Below are positions 1-9,193 of a stretch of DNA of 64,000 bases, in pieces. The notes under the pieces were generated by a model. That model was not told the DNA's origin, made no database searches, and was given only the letters and a program-made list of their open reading frames with translations. Position numbers and translations under genes: made by a program. Source of the DNA: Dinoroseobacter sp. (GTDB lineage: Bacteria; Pseudomonadota; Alphaproteobacteria; Rhodobacterales; Rhodobacteraceae). The stretch is taken from positions 1 through 64,000 of the forward strand of contig JASJAW010000044.1 in assembly GCA_030066795.1 (NCBI GenBank), in the 5' to 3' direction. Each line of letters opens with the position of its first letter. The stretch's first letter is position 1.

Positions 1-339
1 GCGGCCACCTCGGGCAATCCGCGCTTCTTCCTCGGCACTGACAGCGCGCCACACTCCGATCCGAACAAGGAAAGCGCCTGCGGCTGCGCGGGTGTGTTCT
101 CGGCCACCAACACGATGGCGTGCCTTGCGCATGTCTTTGAAGAGGAAGGCGCTCTCGACAAACTTGAAGGGTTTGCGTCGCTCTTTGGACCGGCGCATTA
201 CGGGATGGAGCACAATCAGGACACCATAACGCTGGTGCGGGAGGACATGCCCGTCCCCTACCCGGACAAGATCCAAACCGGTGCTGGTCCCGTTACCCTT
301 TTCGACCCCGGCCATCCGCTTCACTGGCGCGTCGCCTGA
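1..339 (+). CDS. pyrC: Dihydroorotase, C-terminal part (gene starts before the window)
   Basis: The reading frame is open from base 1 and gives the last 112 residues of a dihydroorotase, the zinc amidohydrolase that closes carbamoyl-aspartate to dihydroorotate in pyrimidine synthesis. The block [14 protein letters not shown] (about residues 13-26 of the fragment) is typical of the homodimeric E. coli-type enzyme and carries the late metal/catalytic Asp. The following CGCAGVFSA and the C-terminal FDPGHPLHW fit the same family. pyrE begins 63 bases downstream, so two steps of the same pathway are adjacent. The 5' part is cut off by the window edge. Confidence 0.93.
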   Translation, partial: AATSGNPRFFLGTDSAPHSDPNKESACGCAGVFSATNTMACLAHVFEEEGALDKLEGFASLFGPAHYGMEHNQDTITLVREDMPVPYPDKIQTGAGPVTLFDPGHPLHWRVA

Positions 340-402
340 TCCCCCTCGAATCTGAACTGTCCCCGCGCGGAGGCTCCTCCGGCAAGCCACTAGAGATTGA
401 CC

Positions 403-1077
403 ATGATCCCCAGCACCTTCCCCGACAAAGCCGAAATCGCACGCCTGACGGCCGGCATGCTGCTGGAGGTAGAAGCGGTACACTTCAACGCACGTGAGCC
501 ATTCACGCTCGCCTCTGGCTTGCCTTCGCCCACTTATATCGATTGCCGCAAGCTGATCTCGTTCCCGCGAGTGCGCAGCACGCTGATGGATTTCCTGACA
601 GTGACAGTGATGCGCGAGGCCGGGTTCGAGGCGTTCACCAACATCGCCGGAGGCGAGACGGCGGGCATTCCCTTCGGAGCACTGGTTGCAGAGCGGATGG
701 CGCTGCCGATGTCTTACGTGCGCAAAAAGCCGAAGGGCTACGGCCGCAACGCCCAGATTGAAGGGCTGATGTCTGAGGGGGACCGGGTCTTGCTGGTGGA
801 GGATCTGACCACCGATGGCGGCAGCAAGCTGAAATTTGTCGATGCGATTCGGAACACAGGCGCCAGTTGCGGTCATACGGCTGTGATTTTCTACTACGGC
901 ATCTTCCCCGAAACCGAGGGCAATCTGGCAGCCCACGGAGTCAAACTGCACCATCTTTGCACGTGGTGGGATGTGCTCGCCGAGGCCCGTGCACGGGGCA
1001 GTTTTGATCCCGAAACGCTTGGGCAAGTTGATACATTTTTGAACGATCCGCGCGCGTGGCAAGCAGCACGTTCATGA
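403..1077 (+). CDS. pyrE: Orotate phosphoribosyltransferase
   Basis: This 224-residue enzyme joins orotate to PRPP to make OMP in de novo pyrimidine synthesis. The PRPP-binding signature [13 protein letters not shown] lies near residues 130-142, and the [15 protein letters not shown] stretch ([12 protein letters not shown]) near residue 105 carries the catalytic lysines. The ATG at 403 is preferred; an in-frame TTG at 397 is two codons upstream but less likely. It lies just after pyrC, in the same direction, and is probably co-transcribed with it. Confidence 0.95.
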   Translation: MIPSTFPDKAEIARLTAGMLLEVEAVHFNAREPFTLASGLPSPTYIDCRKLISFPRVRSTLMDFLTVTVMREAGFEAFTNIAGGETAGIPFGALVAERMALPMSYVRKKPKGYGRNAQIEGLMSEGDRVLLVEDLTTDGGSKLKFVDAIRNTGASCGHTAVIFYYGIFPETEGNLAAHGVKLHHLCTWWDVLAEARARGSFDPETLGQVDTFLNDPRAWQAARS

Positions 1078-1160
1078 AATTGTTACACGTTGGCCAAGTC
1101 AGATTGCAGCCTGTTAACAACCGGCAACACTAGGATCTGTCAGATTTATTCGACAGAGTA

Positions 1161-1173
1161 AATTCGACGAATT
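1161..1173. repeat. 13-bp perfect inverted repeat upstream of dnaB
   Basis: AATTCG-A-CGAATT is a perfect 6-bp inverted repeat around one central base. It lies in the 242-bp pyrE-dnaB intergenic region, about 70 bp before a DnaA box. A second ATTCGAC copy starts at 1149. It could be a regulator site; nothing identifies the protein. Confidence 0.5.
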
Positions 1174-1240
1174 TTGGGGAAATCTGGTGCGTTGGTGGCC
1201 GCACACATCAAAATAAGGTAGGTTTCCATAGACCCACAGC

Positions 1241-1249
1241 TTATCCACA
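1241..1249 (+). promoter_or_regulatory. DnaA box (perfect consensus) upstream of dnaB
   Basis: TTATCCACA matches the strong DnaA-box consensus exactly and lies 71 bp before the dnaB start. DnaA is known to act as a transcription factor as well as an initiator. A single box in front of the replicative helicase gene suggests DnaA-linked control of dnaB; that is inference. There is no cluster of boxes, AT-rich unwinding region or dnaA/parA context here, so this is not taken as an origin. Confidence 0.6.
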
Positions 1250-1319
1250 GGTTATCAAGATTGCGCGCGTCGGATCGCTGACGCATACACATCGGCAATC
1301 GGGGATGAGGGTCCTGTCC

Positions 1320-2831
1320 ATGACCGAAATAACAACAATGACCGGCGCGATGCCGGCAGCGGAACCTGCGTCCGCAATGGACAGCCTGCCTCACAATATC
1401 GAGGCCGAGCAGCAGCTCTTGGGCGCGATCTTAACGAATAACGATATATTCGACAGGGTCGCGTCCATTATCCAGCCGCACCATTTCTACGACCCGGTTC
1501 ACCAACGCATCTACGAAGTGGCCAGCGCGCGTATTCAAAAGAATGCTCTCGCCTCGCCCGTGACGTTGAAGGCGTTTCTGGAAGACGAGCCTGGTCTGCA
1601 GGCGCTTGGCGGAACGGGGTATCTGGTCAAGCTTGCCGGTGCTGCGATCAGCGCCTTTGCAGCCCGCGACTACGCGCAGATGATTTATGATCTGGCGATT
1701 CGACGCGAGCTCATCGGGCTCGGCAAGGAAATCGCCGACAAGGCTGGCAACGTTGACGTGGCCTCAGAGCCGAAAGAGCAAATCGTGGAGGCGGAGCAGG
1801 CGCTTTACAAGCTCGGCGAGCAGGGACAGTCGGAAACCGGCTTTCAGTCCTTCCTTCGGGCTGTCACCGACGCCGTGAACGTGGCGAATGCGGCCTACCA
1901 GCGGGATGGAGGGCTTGCAGGTGTTTCAACCGGGCTGGCGGATATGGACAAGAAACTGGGCGGCCTGCACCGGTCAGACCTTCTGATCCTCGCCGGGCGC
2001 CCCTCCATGGGAAAAACCTCGCTGGCGACCAACATCGCTTACAACATCGCGAAATCCTACAAACGTGGGAAACTCAGCGATGGGAGCGAAGGAGCTGTAG
2101 ATGGCGGTGTTGTTGGCTTCTATAGCCTCGAGATGAGCGCGGAGCAGTTGGCCGCGCGTATATTGTCGGAAGCTGCCGAAGTTCCATCAGAGCAGATTCG
2201 CAAGGGCGACATGACCGAGGCCGAGTTCCGACGCTTCGTCGAGGCCGCCAAGCGGCTCGAGTCCTGCCCTTTGTTCATCGACGACACCCCTGCTCTGCCG
2301 ATCAGCCAACTCGCAGCCCGGGCGCGCCGCCTGAAGCGGACCCACGGTCTCGATGTCCTTATCGTTGACTATCTGCAACTCGTTCGGCCCGCTTCTGCAA
2401 AAGACAGCCGGGTGAACGAGGTCTCTGAGATCACGCAGGGGCTTAAAGCCATCGCGAAAGAACTGGACATTCCGGTCATCGCGCTCAGCCAGCTCAGCCG
2501 TCAGGTAGAGGCGCGTGACGACAAGCGCCCACAACTGTCTGACCTGCGCGAATCCGGCTCGATTGAGCAGGACGCCGATGTCGTGATGTTTGTGTTCCGC
2601 GAAGAATACTATGTGGAGCGGGAAAAGCCGTCAGACGAAAAGCTCGAGGAGATCGCCGCCTGGCAGGAACGAATGGAGCGATTGCACGGCAAGGCCGAGG
2701 TTATCATCGGCAAGCAGCGTCATGGCCCGATCGGAACTGTGGAGTTGAGCTTCGAGGGACGCTTCACGCGGTTTGGCAACCTTGTCAAACCCTGGCAGGA
2801 AGACTCCAGCCGCACTGACGGGTTCAGTTAA
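1320..2831 (+). CDS. dnaB: Replicative DNA helicase DnaB
   Basis: This 503-residue ring helicase unwinds DNA at the replication fork. The N-terminal domain begins at LPHNIEAEQQLLGAI (about residues 23-37), the RecA-like domain has Walker A GRPSMGKTS near 226-234, and a Walker B-type VLIVDYLQL follows around residue 347. LSQLSRQVEAR and a QDADVVMFVFRE-like block complete the DnaB motifs. A short insert just after Walker A (about 250-265, Gly/Asp/Ser rich) is an added loop. ATG 1320 is chosen over ATG 1305 because GAGG at 1307-1310 is well spaced for 1320. The 242-bp leader holds a DnaA box. Confidence 0.97.
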   Translation: MTEITTMTGAMPAAEPASAMDSLPHNIEAEQQLLGAILTNNDIFDRVASIIQPHHFYDPVHQRIYEVASARIQKNALASPVTLKAFLEDEPGLQALGGTGYLVKLAGAAISAFAARDYAQMIYDLAIRRELIGLGKEIADKAGNVDVASEPKEQIVEAEQALYKLGEQGQSETGFQSFLRAVTDAVNVANAAYQRDGGLAGVSTGLADMDKKLGGLHRSDLLILAGRPSMGKTSLATNIAYNIAKSYKRGKLSDGSEGAVDGGVVGFYSLEMSAEQLAARILSEAAEVPSEQIRKGDMTEAEFRRFVEAAKRLESCPLFIDDTPALPISQLAARARRLKRTHGLDVLIVDYLQLVRPASAKDSRVNEVSEITQGLKAIAKELDIPVIALSQLSRQVEARDDKRPQLSDLRESGSIEQDADVVMFVFREEYYVEREKPSDEKLEEIAAWQERMERLHGKAEVIIGKQRHGPIGTVELSFEGRFTRFGNLVKPWQEDSSRTDGFS

Positions 2832-2922
2832 AACCACCCCAGCTTCGCACTCGCAGCGATCAATCCGACCACTCAGCAGCCCATTTTTTAGGCATTCCCG
2901 ACTTGTTAGCGCCCACAATGCG

Positions 2923-2952
2923 GCGTTGCAGCATTACGTTTTTCTGCAACGC
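2923..2952. repeat. 9-bp perfect inverted repeat before the DUF1194 gene
   Basis: GCGTTGCAG and CTGCAACGC form a perfect 9-bp inverted repeat around a 12-base T-rich loop, between dnaB (stop 2831) and the next gene (start 3003). There is no T-run after the second arm, so a simple terminator is not convincing. It may be an operator or a weak hairpin ending the dnaB message. Confidence 0.55.
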
Positions 2953-3002
2953 AGCAATTTGTGCTATGGCTACACCATCCCCAGCCCCCGGAGGTGTACG
3001 CT

Positions 3003-3833
3003 ATGCGAAACCTGATACAGACTGCCACGCTTGCAATTGCTTTGAGCGCGCCCGCAGCACTCGCTGACCGACTCGAAGTCGACGTGGAATTGCTGCTGGC
3101 AGTGGATGTCTCACGGTCTATGTCCGAGGCCGAACTGGAACTGCAGCGCCGTGGATACGCAGCCGCCCTCCGCAGTCCCGCCGTGATCGAGGCCATTGAA
3201 AATGGTCTGATCGGTCACGTGGCGGTGTCTTACGTCGAATGGGCGGGCGCACAGTCACAAACCGTGGTCGTCGACTGGATGCTGATCAGTGATGAGGCCT
3301 CGGCCGGTGTCTTCGCGGACCAGTTGACAAACATCGCTACGCCACCGTCGCGGCGCACATCCATCTCGGGAGCACTGGAACACGCACGTGTGGCCATCGA
3401 GTCGAACCCCTACGAGGGCCTGCGCAAGGTGATCGACATTTCCGGAGACGGTCCGAATAACGAAGGCGGTCCGGTGATCGCGGCTCGCGACAAGACCGTC
3501 GCTGGTGGCATCGCGATCAATGGCCTTCCCTTGCTGACCCGCGAGCGCAACGAAAACCCTTGGCCCACCGAGGACCTTGAAGAGTATTATCGCCAGTGCG
3601 TGATTGGTGGGCCTGCCTCGTTCGTCATTGCCGTAGAAAGCTGGGATGAGTTTGCCGAGGCTGTCCGACGTAAGCTGGTGCTAGAGCTGGTGGGACTAAC
3701 ACCCGACGATTTGATGCCTCAGGAGCCGCGAATCTGGCGCGCGTCCTCCAAACCACAGGTAGACTGCGGGAAAGGCAGTTCGGTCTCAGCACAATCCGCG
3801 AGGAACCCATTTCGGCTGAGCGCACCGTACTGA
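3003..3833 (+). CDS. DUF1194 secreted protein with VWA-like fold
   Basis: This 276-residue protein starts with a clear signal peptide (MRNLIQTATLAIALSAPAALA), so it is exported. The mature part opens with a von Willebrand A-type metal site, AVDVSRSMS, and continues with a VIDISGDGPNN motif, both typical of the DUF1194 family. The function of that family is not established; binding of a partner through the metal site is inferred. The start is fixed by GGAGG at 2990-2994, eight bases before ATG 3003. The last 60 residues are a variable tail with no recognised motif. The following gene, alr, is 78 bp away. Confidence 0.8.
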   Translation: MRNLIQTATLAIALSAPAALADRLEVDVELLLAVDVSRSMSEAELELQRRGYAAALRSPAVIEAIENGLIGHVAVSYVEWAGAQSQTVVVDWMLISDEASAGVFADQLTNIATPPSRRTSISGALEHARVAIESNPYEGLRKVIDISGDGPNNEGGPVIAARDKTVAGGIAINGLPLLTRERNENPWPTEDLEEYYRQCVIGGPASFVIAVESWDEFAEAVRRKLVLELVGLTPDDLMPQEPRIWRASSKPQVDCGKGSSVSAQSARNPFRLSAPY

Positions 3834-3911
3834 GCAAGGCTCCGCAAGCTTTCGCGCGATAGGCATAATCTGCCCTTGACGCCACCCCCGCCTCTGCCGA
3901 AAACGGCCGCC

Positions 3912-4961
3912 ATGGGAACCGCGACGCTCACAATCGATCTGGATGCCTTGGTGGCCAACTGGCGGGCACTGGATGCGGCCTCCGCCGGCAGTGTCATGAC
4001 CGGAGCGGTGGTAAAGGCAGACGGCTACGGTTTGGACGCTGGCCGCGTCGCAACGGTGCTGGCCGCGGCCGGCGCGCGACAGTTCTTTGTCGCTGCCGCC
4101 GAAGAAGGTGTTGCGGTACGGCAGGCAATCGGCCCCGGGCCCGCGATCAACGTGTTTTCCGGCCATATGCCGGGCGATACCGCGATGATCGAGCAGGCTC
4201 GGCTCACACCGATGATTAACTCGACCGACCAGTTGACCCGGCATTTCGAGGCTTTGACGGGCCATCCGTTTGGAGTCCAACTCGACACCGGCATGAACCG
4301 CTTGGGCATGGAAGCCGACGAATGGTTTGCGGTCGCAGAGATTGCGCTGAGCCAACGTCCCAAGCTGGTAATGTCCCATCTGGCTTGCGCAGATGATCCG
4401 GAGCACCCGGAGAACGCAGCGCAGCTCAAGGAATTTCAGCGGCTCACCGATGGTATTTCCGTGCCGCGCTCACTGTCGGCCACCGGCGGAATCCTGTTAG
4501 GCCGAGATTATCACTTTAACCTCACGCGCCCCGGTATCGGACTTTATGGCGGCCTGCCCTTCGAGGCCGCGCGCCAGGTCGTAAGACTGTCAATCCCGGT
4601 GGTGCAGGCCCGTATGGTGCTCCCCGGCGAGACTGTAGGCTACAGCTGCACCTGGACCGCCGAGCGCGAGAGCGTGGTCGCCACCGTTGCGGCCGGCTAT
4701 GCAGACGGGTTGATCCGGGCAATGTCGGACCGTGCGCAACTGTGGCACGGACCCGAACCCTGCCCGCTTATCGGCCGGGTATCGATGGACCTGATTACTG
4801 TGGACATCACCGATCTGAATGTTGTTCCGGACGCGCTCGACATCCTGTGCCCGGCGCAGAGCGTAGACACGCTCGCGGACGCCGCCGGAACAATCGGATA
4901 TGAAATCCTGACCTCTCTCGGCGGTCGCTATGCACGCACCTACCTGGGCGGCGCTGTATGA
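3912..4961 (+). CDS. alr: Alanine racemase
   Basis: This PLP enzyme interconverts L- and D-alanine for peptidoglycan. VVKADGYG near residue 33 carries the PLP lysine (Lys35 from this start) and VGYSCTWTA carries the second catalytic tyrosine, about residue 238. DTGMNRLG and the C-terminal [11 protein letters not shown] also fit the family. The length is 349 residues from ATG 3912; an in-frame TTG at 3876 would add a 12-residue proline-rich leader and is judged less likely. The stop overlaps the next start (ATGA at 4958-4961), so it is translationally coupled to the ABC permease. Confidence 0.95.
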   Translation: MGTATLTIDLDALVANWRALDAASAGSVMTGAVVKADGYGLDAGRVATVLAAAGARQFFVAAAEEGVAVRQAIGPGPAINVFSGHMPGDTAMIEQARLTPMINSTDQLTRHFEALTGHPFGVQLDTGMNRLGMEADEWFAVAEIALSQRPKLVMSHLACADDPEHPENAAQLKEFQRLTDGISVPRSLSATGGILLGRDYHFNLTRPGIGLYGGLPFEAARQVVRLSIPVVQARMVLPGETVGYSCTWTAERESVVATVAAGYADGLIRAMSDRAQLWHGPEPCPLIGRVSMDLITVDITDLNVVPDALDILCPAQSVDTLADAAGTIGYEILTSLGGRYARTYLGGAV

Positions 4962-5731
4962 GGTTTCTGGCAGCGATTGGCAGGCCGGTGCTCGGCTTTC
5001 TGGCGGCGACAGGGCGGTTCACCCTCTTTGTGCTGGAGACCTTCAGCCACATGTTCCGCCCCCCGTTTTACATGCGGGAGTTCGGGCATGCGCTTCTGAA
5101 CATCGGCTATTTCAGCCTGCCCGTGGTTGGTCTGACAGCCTTTTTCACCGGCGGTGCGCTGGCGTTGCAAATCTACGCCGGCGGCGCACGGTTCTCGGCA
5201 GAAGCGGTGGTCCCGCAGATCGTGGCCATTGGTATGGTGCGTGAGTTGGGACCGGTACTGGGCGGGTTGATGATAGCGGCCCGCGTGACATCTTCCATCG
5301 CGGCGGAGATCGCGACAATGAAAGTGACCGAACAGATCGACGCGCTGGTCACACTCTCGACCCACCCCATGAAGTACCTCGCCGCGCCGCGGGTGCTGGC
5401 GGCAACTGTGACCGTGCCAATCCTCGTGGCGATTGGCGATACGATCGGAATTTTTGGCGGGTATATCGTGTCGACCACGCGGCTGGGGTTCAATCCCGCG
5501 ACGTACCTGCAGAACACCGTTGATTTCCTTGAACTGCATGACATCGTCACCAGCCTGGTCAAAGGCGCCGCCTTTGGCGCAATTGCAGCCTTGATGGGCT
5601 GCTATTACGGCATGAATTCGGGTCGGGGCGCGCAAGGCGTTGGGCGGGCCACCAAGACATCCGTGGTGGCCGCAGCAGTGCTGATCCTTGCCGCGAATTT
5701 CCTTCTGACGGAGGTGTTTTTCGCCGGATGA
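4958..5731 (+). CDS. MlaE-family ABC transporter permease
   Basis: This 257-residue inner-membrane protein has the MlaE/permease family core: an N-terminal amphipathic stretch, about five hydrophobic segments, and the diagnostic [17 protein letters not shown] block near residues 90-107, followed by [17 protein letters not shown]. The family moves phospholipids between the outer and inner membranes with an MlaF ATPase and an MlaD-type MCE protein. It overlaps alr and the ATPase gene by four bases each. No MCE-domain gene lies nearby, so the lipid-binding partner must be encoded elsewhere. Confidence 0.9.
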   Translation: MRFLAAIGRPVLGFLAATGRFTLFVLETFSHMFRPPFYMREFGHALLNIGYFSLPVVGLTAFFTGGALALQIYAGGARFSAEAVVPQIVAIGMVRELGPVLGGLMIAARVTSSIAAEIATMKVTEQIDALVTLSTHPMKYLAAPRVLAATVTVPILVAIGDTIGIFGGYIVSTTRLGFNPATYLQNTVDFLELHDIVTSLVKGAAFGAIAALMGCYYGMNSGRGAQGVGRATKTSVVAAAVLILAANFLLTEVFFAG

Positions 5732-6489
5732 CCGAAACGCCCATGATCCAGATCGAAGGCGTGGAAAAAGCCTTTGGGTCCAAAGAGGTGCTGCGCGGTG
5801 TTAACCTCGCGGTTCCGCGCGGCGAGAGCATGGTGATCATAGGCGGATCCGGGACTGGCAAATCGGTGCTTTTGAAATGCGTCCTCGGTCTGATCCACCC
5901 GGACACCGGCGTAATCAAAGTCGATGGCGAGGATGTGGAGCGCGCTGAACGCGACGCGTTTCTGGCCCGTTTCGGGATGTTGTTTCAGGGGGCGGCTTTG
6001 TTTGACAGCCTGCCGGTCTGGCAGAACGTGGCCTTCCGCCTACTGCGCGGGGCGCTGAAACGGCCAAAGACCGAGGCCCGCGAGATCGCAATCGAAAAGC
6101 TGCGCCGTGTCGGGCTGACCCCGGATGTCGCGGACTTGTTCCCGGCAGAACTGTCCGGGGGTATGCAGAAACGCGTGGGTCTGGCCCGTGCCATCGCCGC
6201 CGAGCCAGAAATTATCTTCTTCGATGAGCCAACGACAGGGCTCGACCCGATCATGGCAGGCGTCATCAACGACCTGATCCGCGAGATTGTAGTAGAGATG
6301 GGCGCGACCGCGATGACCATCACGCATGACATGACCTCAGTTCGGGCGATTGCGGACGACGTGGCGATGCTCCACGGAGGCAAGATTCGCTGGGCCGGTC
6401 CGGTGGCGCAGATGGATGACAGTGGCGACCCGTATCTGACGCAGTTCATCACCGGCAGCGCCGAGGGCCCGATCGAGGCGGTGCGGTAA
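5728..6489 (+). CDS. MlaF-family ABC transporter ATP-binding protein
   Basis: This 253-residue ATPase is the partner of the upstream MlaE-like permease. Walker A is GGSGTGKS (about residues 38-45), the signature is LSGGMQKRVGLARA (about 142-155), Walker B is IIFFDEPTTGLDP, and the switch histidine lies in ITHDMTS. The QKR variant after the signature is typical of the Mla/Ttg2-type lipid transporters. It is coupled to the permease by an ATGA overlap. The ATPase would power lipid transport in the cell envelope. Confidence 0.92.
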   Translation: MTETPMIQIEGVEKAFGSKEVLRGVNLAVPRGESMVIIGGSGTGKSVLLKCVLGLIHPDTGVIKVDGEDVERAERDAFLARFGMLFQGAALFDSLPVWQNVAFRLLRGALKRPKTEAREIAIEKLRRVGLTPDVADLFPAELSGGMQKRVGLARAIAAEPEIIFFDEPTTGLDPIMAGVINDLIREIVVEMGATAMTITHDMTSVRAIADDVAMLHGGKIRWAGPVAQMDDSGDPYLTQFITGSAEGPIEAVR

Positions 6490-6567
6490 GCGCCGAGACC
6501 GGCCATAGGTTACGTGGATCGATAGCCGACAATTGCTGGGGCGCTTTGATCCGCGTAGGTTTCGCTC

Positions 6568-6936
6568 ATGGTTGTGACAGTTATGAAGTTCGCCTCTCTC
6601 TTGATGTGGTCCTATGCGGCCATCCTCCTCGTATGCTGGGTGCGTGCGGTGGGGGCGCAGGATCGCAAGACCCATATCGGGTTTTTCGTAGAGTTGATGG
6701 CGGCTCTTGTACCGCTTTCCTGCGCAGCCGTTGTGCTGGTAATGCTGGGCGCGGTCATCGGCCTTCCCTCGGTCGTCGGCGTTCTGTTTGTGATGCTCCC
6801 CGCGGGCGTCGTGGTATCGCTCGGTATCGAAGTGCGGCGCATCGAACATGGCGCTTCTGATCGGCTTGAAAGCCTGAGGCTGGCGGCATCTCTGTGCCTC
6901 GCCTTCAGCGTGATTGCAGGGCGTGGCGGTATATGA
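6568..6936 (+). CDS. Small membrane protein, function unknown
   Basis: This 122-residue protein has about four hydrophobic segments (near residues 5-25, 40-60, 63-82 and 105-118) and no recognised catalytic motif. It may start at ATG 6568 or at ATG 6583 (MKFASLL). The stop overlaps the start of the PqiA-like gene by four bases (6933-6936), so the two are probably made together. I do not recognise the family. The place, after an MlaEF pair and before PqiA, suggests an envelope role, but that is inference only. Confidence 0.7.
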   Translation: MVVTVMKFASLLMWSYAAILLVCWVRAVGAQDRKTHIGFFVELMAALVPLSCAAVVLVMLGAVIGLPSVVGVLFVMLPAGVVVSLGIEVRRIEHGASDRLESLRLAASLCLAFSVIAGRGGI

Positions 6937-7394
6937 ACGCGAAGTGGGCCCTGTATGCCAATCTTTCTTTGTTGGTTCTGTTCCCACTGGTCTGGGCGGC
7001 CCCACTGCTGCGCGCAGGGCTCCTGCCGCTGTTCGGACTGGCGGAGATCAGTGTGGTTTCGGGAATAGGTGCGCTTTGGGAGGAAGCGCCCGTTCTTGCG
7101 GTTCTGGTGGCGCTCTTTGCACTTGTTGCGCCTTACGCCAAGACCCTGACCCTGGCGGCGGTACAATTGGGATGGCTGCAGGAAAAACCTGTCTGGTTGA
7201 CGTGGCTGGGGCGGTTAGCCATGGCCGATGTATTTTTAATCGCGCTCTACATTGTGGCAATAAAGGGCGTCGGGCTGGGTCGGGTAGAAGTCGCTTGGGG
7301 GCTCTACGCCTTCACAGCGTTGATCATCCTGTCGCTGGTTTTGACCTATTTGACGCCGGACCCCGCCCGGGGCAAACAGGGCGCGTTGCCATGA
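6933..7394 (+). CDS. PqiA-like (paraquat-inducible protein A) membrane protein
   Basis: This 153-residue protein matches one half of a PqiA protein. It has a hydrophobic N-terminus, a loop ending in YAKTLTLAAVQL (about residues 68-79), then WLGRLAMADVFLIALYIVAI, the hallmark PqiA segment, and a last membrane helix. E. coli PqiA has two such modules plus cysteine clusters; here there is one module and no CxxC motif. PqiA acts with MCE proteins in envelope lipid transport. The start at 6933 overlaps the previous stop. Confidence 0.75.
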   Translation: MNAKWALYANLSLLVLFPLVWAAPLLRAGLLPLFGLAEISVVSGIGALWEEAPVLAVLVALFALVAPYAKTLTLAAVQLGWLQEKPVWLTWLGRLAMADVFLIALYIVAIKGVGLGRVEVAWGLYAFTALIILSLVLTYLTPDPARGKQGALP

Positions 7395-7415
7395 GGCGAG
7401 GGATCGAAGGGTCGG

Positions 7416-7793
7416 ATGGAAAACACCGTTGCGCTTCTGGGCGTCTTGCTGTTTTGGGCGAGTCTGATCTGGCTCCCGCTGAACATCGCCCGCGCTTTCA
7501 AAACCGAAGGTAAGCCGCAGATCTGGCTGATCTCGGCGATACTGACGTTTTTTCTCGCACTGTTCGGCTACACACGCGCGATCGACAGCGGCACTGCGTT
7601 GGAGGCCTTCGTCTGGTCTGTGTCATGGTTGATGCCGATGGGCCTTAGCCTGTACGCACGCTCAAGCCCGGCAGTGCCCTGGCGCAAGTGGGACAAGTAT
7701 CTGGGCGCTGCAGCACTTGTCTCTTTTATACTGGTGGTTCCGATGATGCCCCGCATTCTGCATGGCCTGACGGCCCTATTATGGCCCGGCTGA
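7416..7793 (+). CDS. Small membrane protein, function unknown
   Basis: This 125-residue protein has four predicted membrane segments (about residues 5-23, 35-52, 62-80 and 95-118). It lies 21 bp after the PqiA-like gene and one base before radA. Start ATG 7416 follows a GAAGGG ribosome-binding site. I do not recognise a family, and nothing in the sequence points to a reaction. It completes a run of three small membrane proteins that share direction and tight spacing with the MlaEF-like pair. Confidence 0.7.
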   Translation: MENTVALLGVLLFWASLIWLPLNIARAFKTEGKPQIWLISAILTFFLALFGYTRAIDSGTALEAFVWSVSWLMPMGLSLYARSSPAVPWRKWDKYLGAAALVSFILVVPMMPRILHGLTALLWPG

Positions 7794-7794
7794 C

Positions 7795-9162
7795 ATGGCC
7801 AAACCTGCCACTCGTTTTGTGTGCGCCGAATGCGGCGCGGTCAGCTCCAAATGGTCCGGGCGCTGCGACAGCTGCGGTGCATGGAACACGATTTCCGAGG
7901 AAGTGCCGCTCAGCTCCGGGCCGGGCAAGACTGCACTTGGCGCGGCCAAGGGGCGCGCTGTGCCACTTGGGGAGCTGTCAGCCACCGAGGCTCCGCCCCC
8001 GCGCAAAGCCTCCGGCATGGGGGAGTTGGACCGCGTTCTAGGCGGCGGACTTGTCGATGCCTCCGCCATCCTCGTGGGCGGGGATCCGGGAATTGGGAAA
8101 TCGACGTTACTGTTACAGGGCGCCGCGCGTTTTGCTCAGGCCGGCGCCTCGGCGGTGTATATCTCGGGCGAGGAAGCCACGAGCCAGGTGCGCATGCGGG
8201 CGCAACGGTTGGGGCTGGCCAATGCACCGGTGAAGCTTGGGGCAGAAACCAATCTGCGTAACATCCTCACTACACTGGAAGCCGAAGCGCCCGATCTTGC
8301 GGTGATCGACTCGATCCAGACGCTCTGGTCCGACACGGTGGACAGCGCACCGGGGTCCGTTACGCAGGTCCGGGCGTGCGCCCATGAATTGACGACCTTT
8401 GCCAAGCGGAAGGGCACGTCGGTCATTCTGGTGGGCCATGTCACCAAAGAAGGTCAGATCGCCGGGCCGCGCGTGGTTGAGCATATGGTCGACACGGTGC
8501 TCTATTTCGAGGGTGAGCGCGGGCACCAGTTCCGTCTGCTGCGATCGGTCAAGAACCGCTTCGGCCCCGCCGACGAGATCGGGGTCTTTGAGATGACGGG
8601 AGCCGGACTGGCGGAGGTTGCAAACCCTTCGGCCCTGTTCCTGTCGGGGCGCGAAGAACCTGCACCGGGATCTGTCGTCTTTGCGGGCATCGAAGGCACG
8701 CGGCCCGTACTGTGCGAGTTTCAGGCACTGGTGGCTCCCAGCGCGCTGGCGAACGCCCGGCGCACCGTGGTGGGCTGGGACAGCGGACGGCTGTCGATGA
8801 TCCTTGCGGTGTTAGAGGCGCGCTGCGGTATTCCGTTTGCGGGGCTTGATGTCTATCTGAACGTCGCGGGCGGCATGCGCATCAGCGAACCGGCGGCGGA
8901 CTTGGCTGTGGCCGCGGCGCTACTGTCGGCGCGGGAGGACGTGGCCCTGCCGGCAGATATGGCGGTTTTTGGCGAGATCAGCCTCTCTGGCGCGTTACGC
9001 CCGGTCTCGCAAACCGAAAACAGGTTGAAAGAGGCCGAAAAACTTGGTTTCACGAAAGCACTCGCTCCGGAGGGTAGCAAAACCGGCGCGGCGACAGGGA
9101 TTTCGGTGCGGAAGATGCCGGACCTTGTGACAGTGGTCGGGGACGTATTCGGCGCAGGCTGA
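7795..9162 (+). CDS. radA: DNA repair protein RadA
   Basis: This 455-residue protein helps process branched recombination intermediates. It opens with a four-cysteine zinc finger (Cys10, Cys13, Cys24, Cys27), then a RecA-like ATPase with Walker A GGDPGIGKST (about residue 94), the RadA signature KNRFG, and a C-terminal Lon-like domain without the protease serine. The length is usual for the family. It begins one base after the preceding membrane protein gene. cvpA follows 31 bp later, an order known from other proteobacteria. Confidence 0.96.
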   Translation: MAKPATRFVCAECGAVSSKWSGRCDSCGAWNTISEEVPLSSGPGKTALGAAKGRAVPLGELSATEAPPPRKASGMGELDRVLGGGLVDASAILVGGDPGIGKSTLLLQGAARFAQAGASAVYISGEEATSQVRMRAQRLGLANAPVKLGAETNLRNILTTLEAEAPDLAVIDSIQTLWSDTVDSAPGSVTQVRACAHELTTFAKRKGTSVILVGHVTKEGQIAGPRVVEHMVDTVLYFEGERGHQFRLLRSVKNRFGPADEIGVFEMTGAGLAEVANPSALFLSGREEPAPGSVVFAGIEGTRPVLCEFQALVAPSALANARRTVVGWDSGRLSMILAVLEARCGIPFAGLDVYLNVAGGMRISEPAADLAVAAALLSAREDVALPADMAVFGEISLSGALRPVSQTENRLKEAEKLGFTKALAPEGSKTGAATGISVRKMPDLVTVVGDVFGAG

Positions 9163-9193
9163 CCCCGCAAAACAAAACGAGGCACCGGGCACT

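Noticed and set aside
1078..1319. Possible replication origin next to dnaB
   Set aside because: Only one consensus DnaA box, no dnaA, parAB or hemE neighbour and no AT-rich unwinding region.
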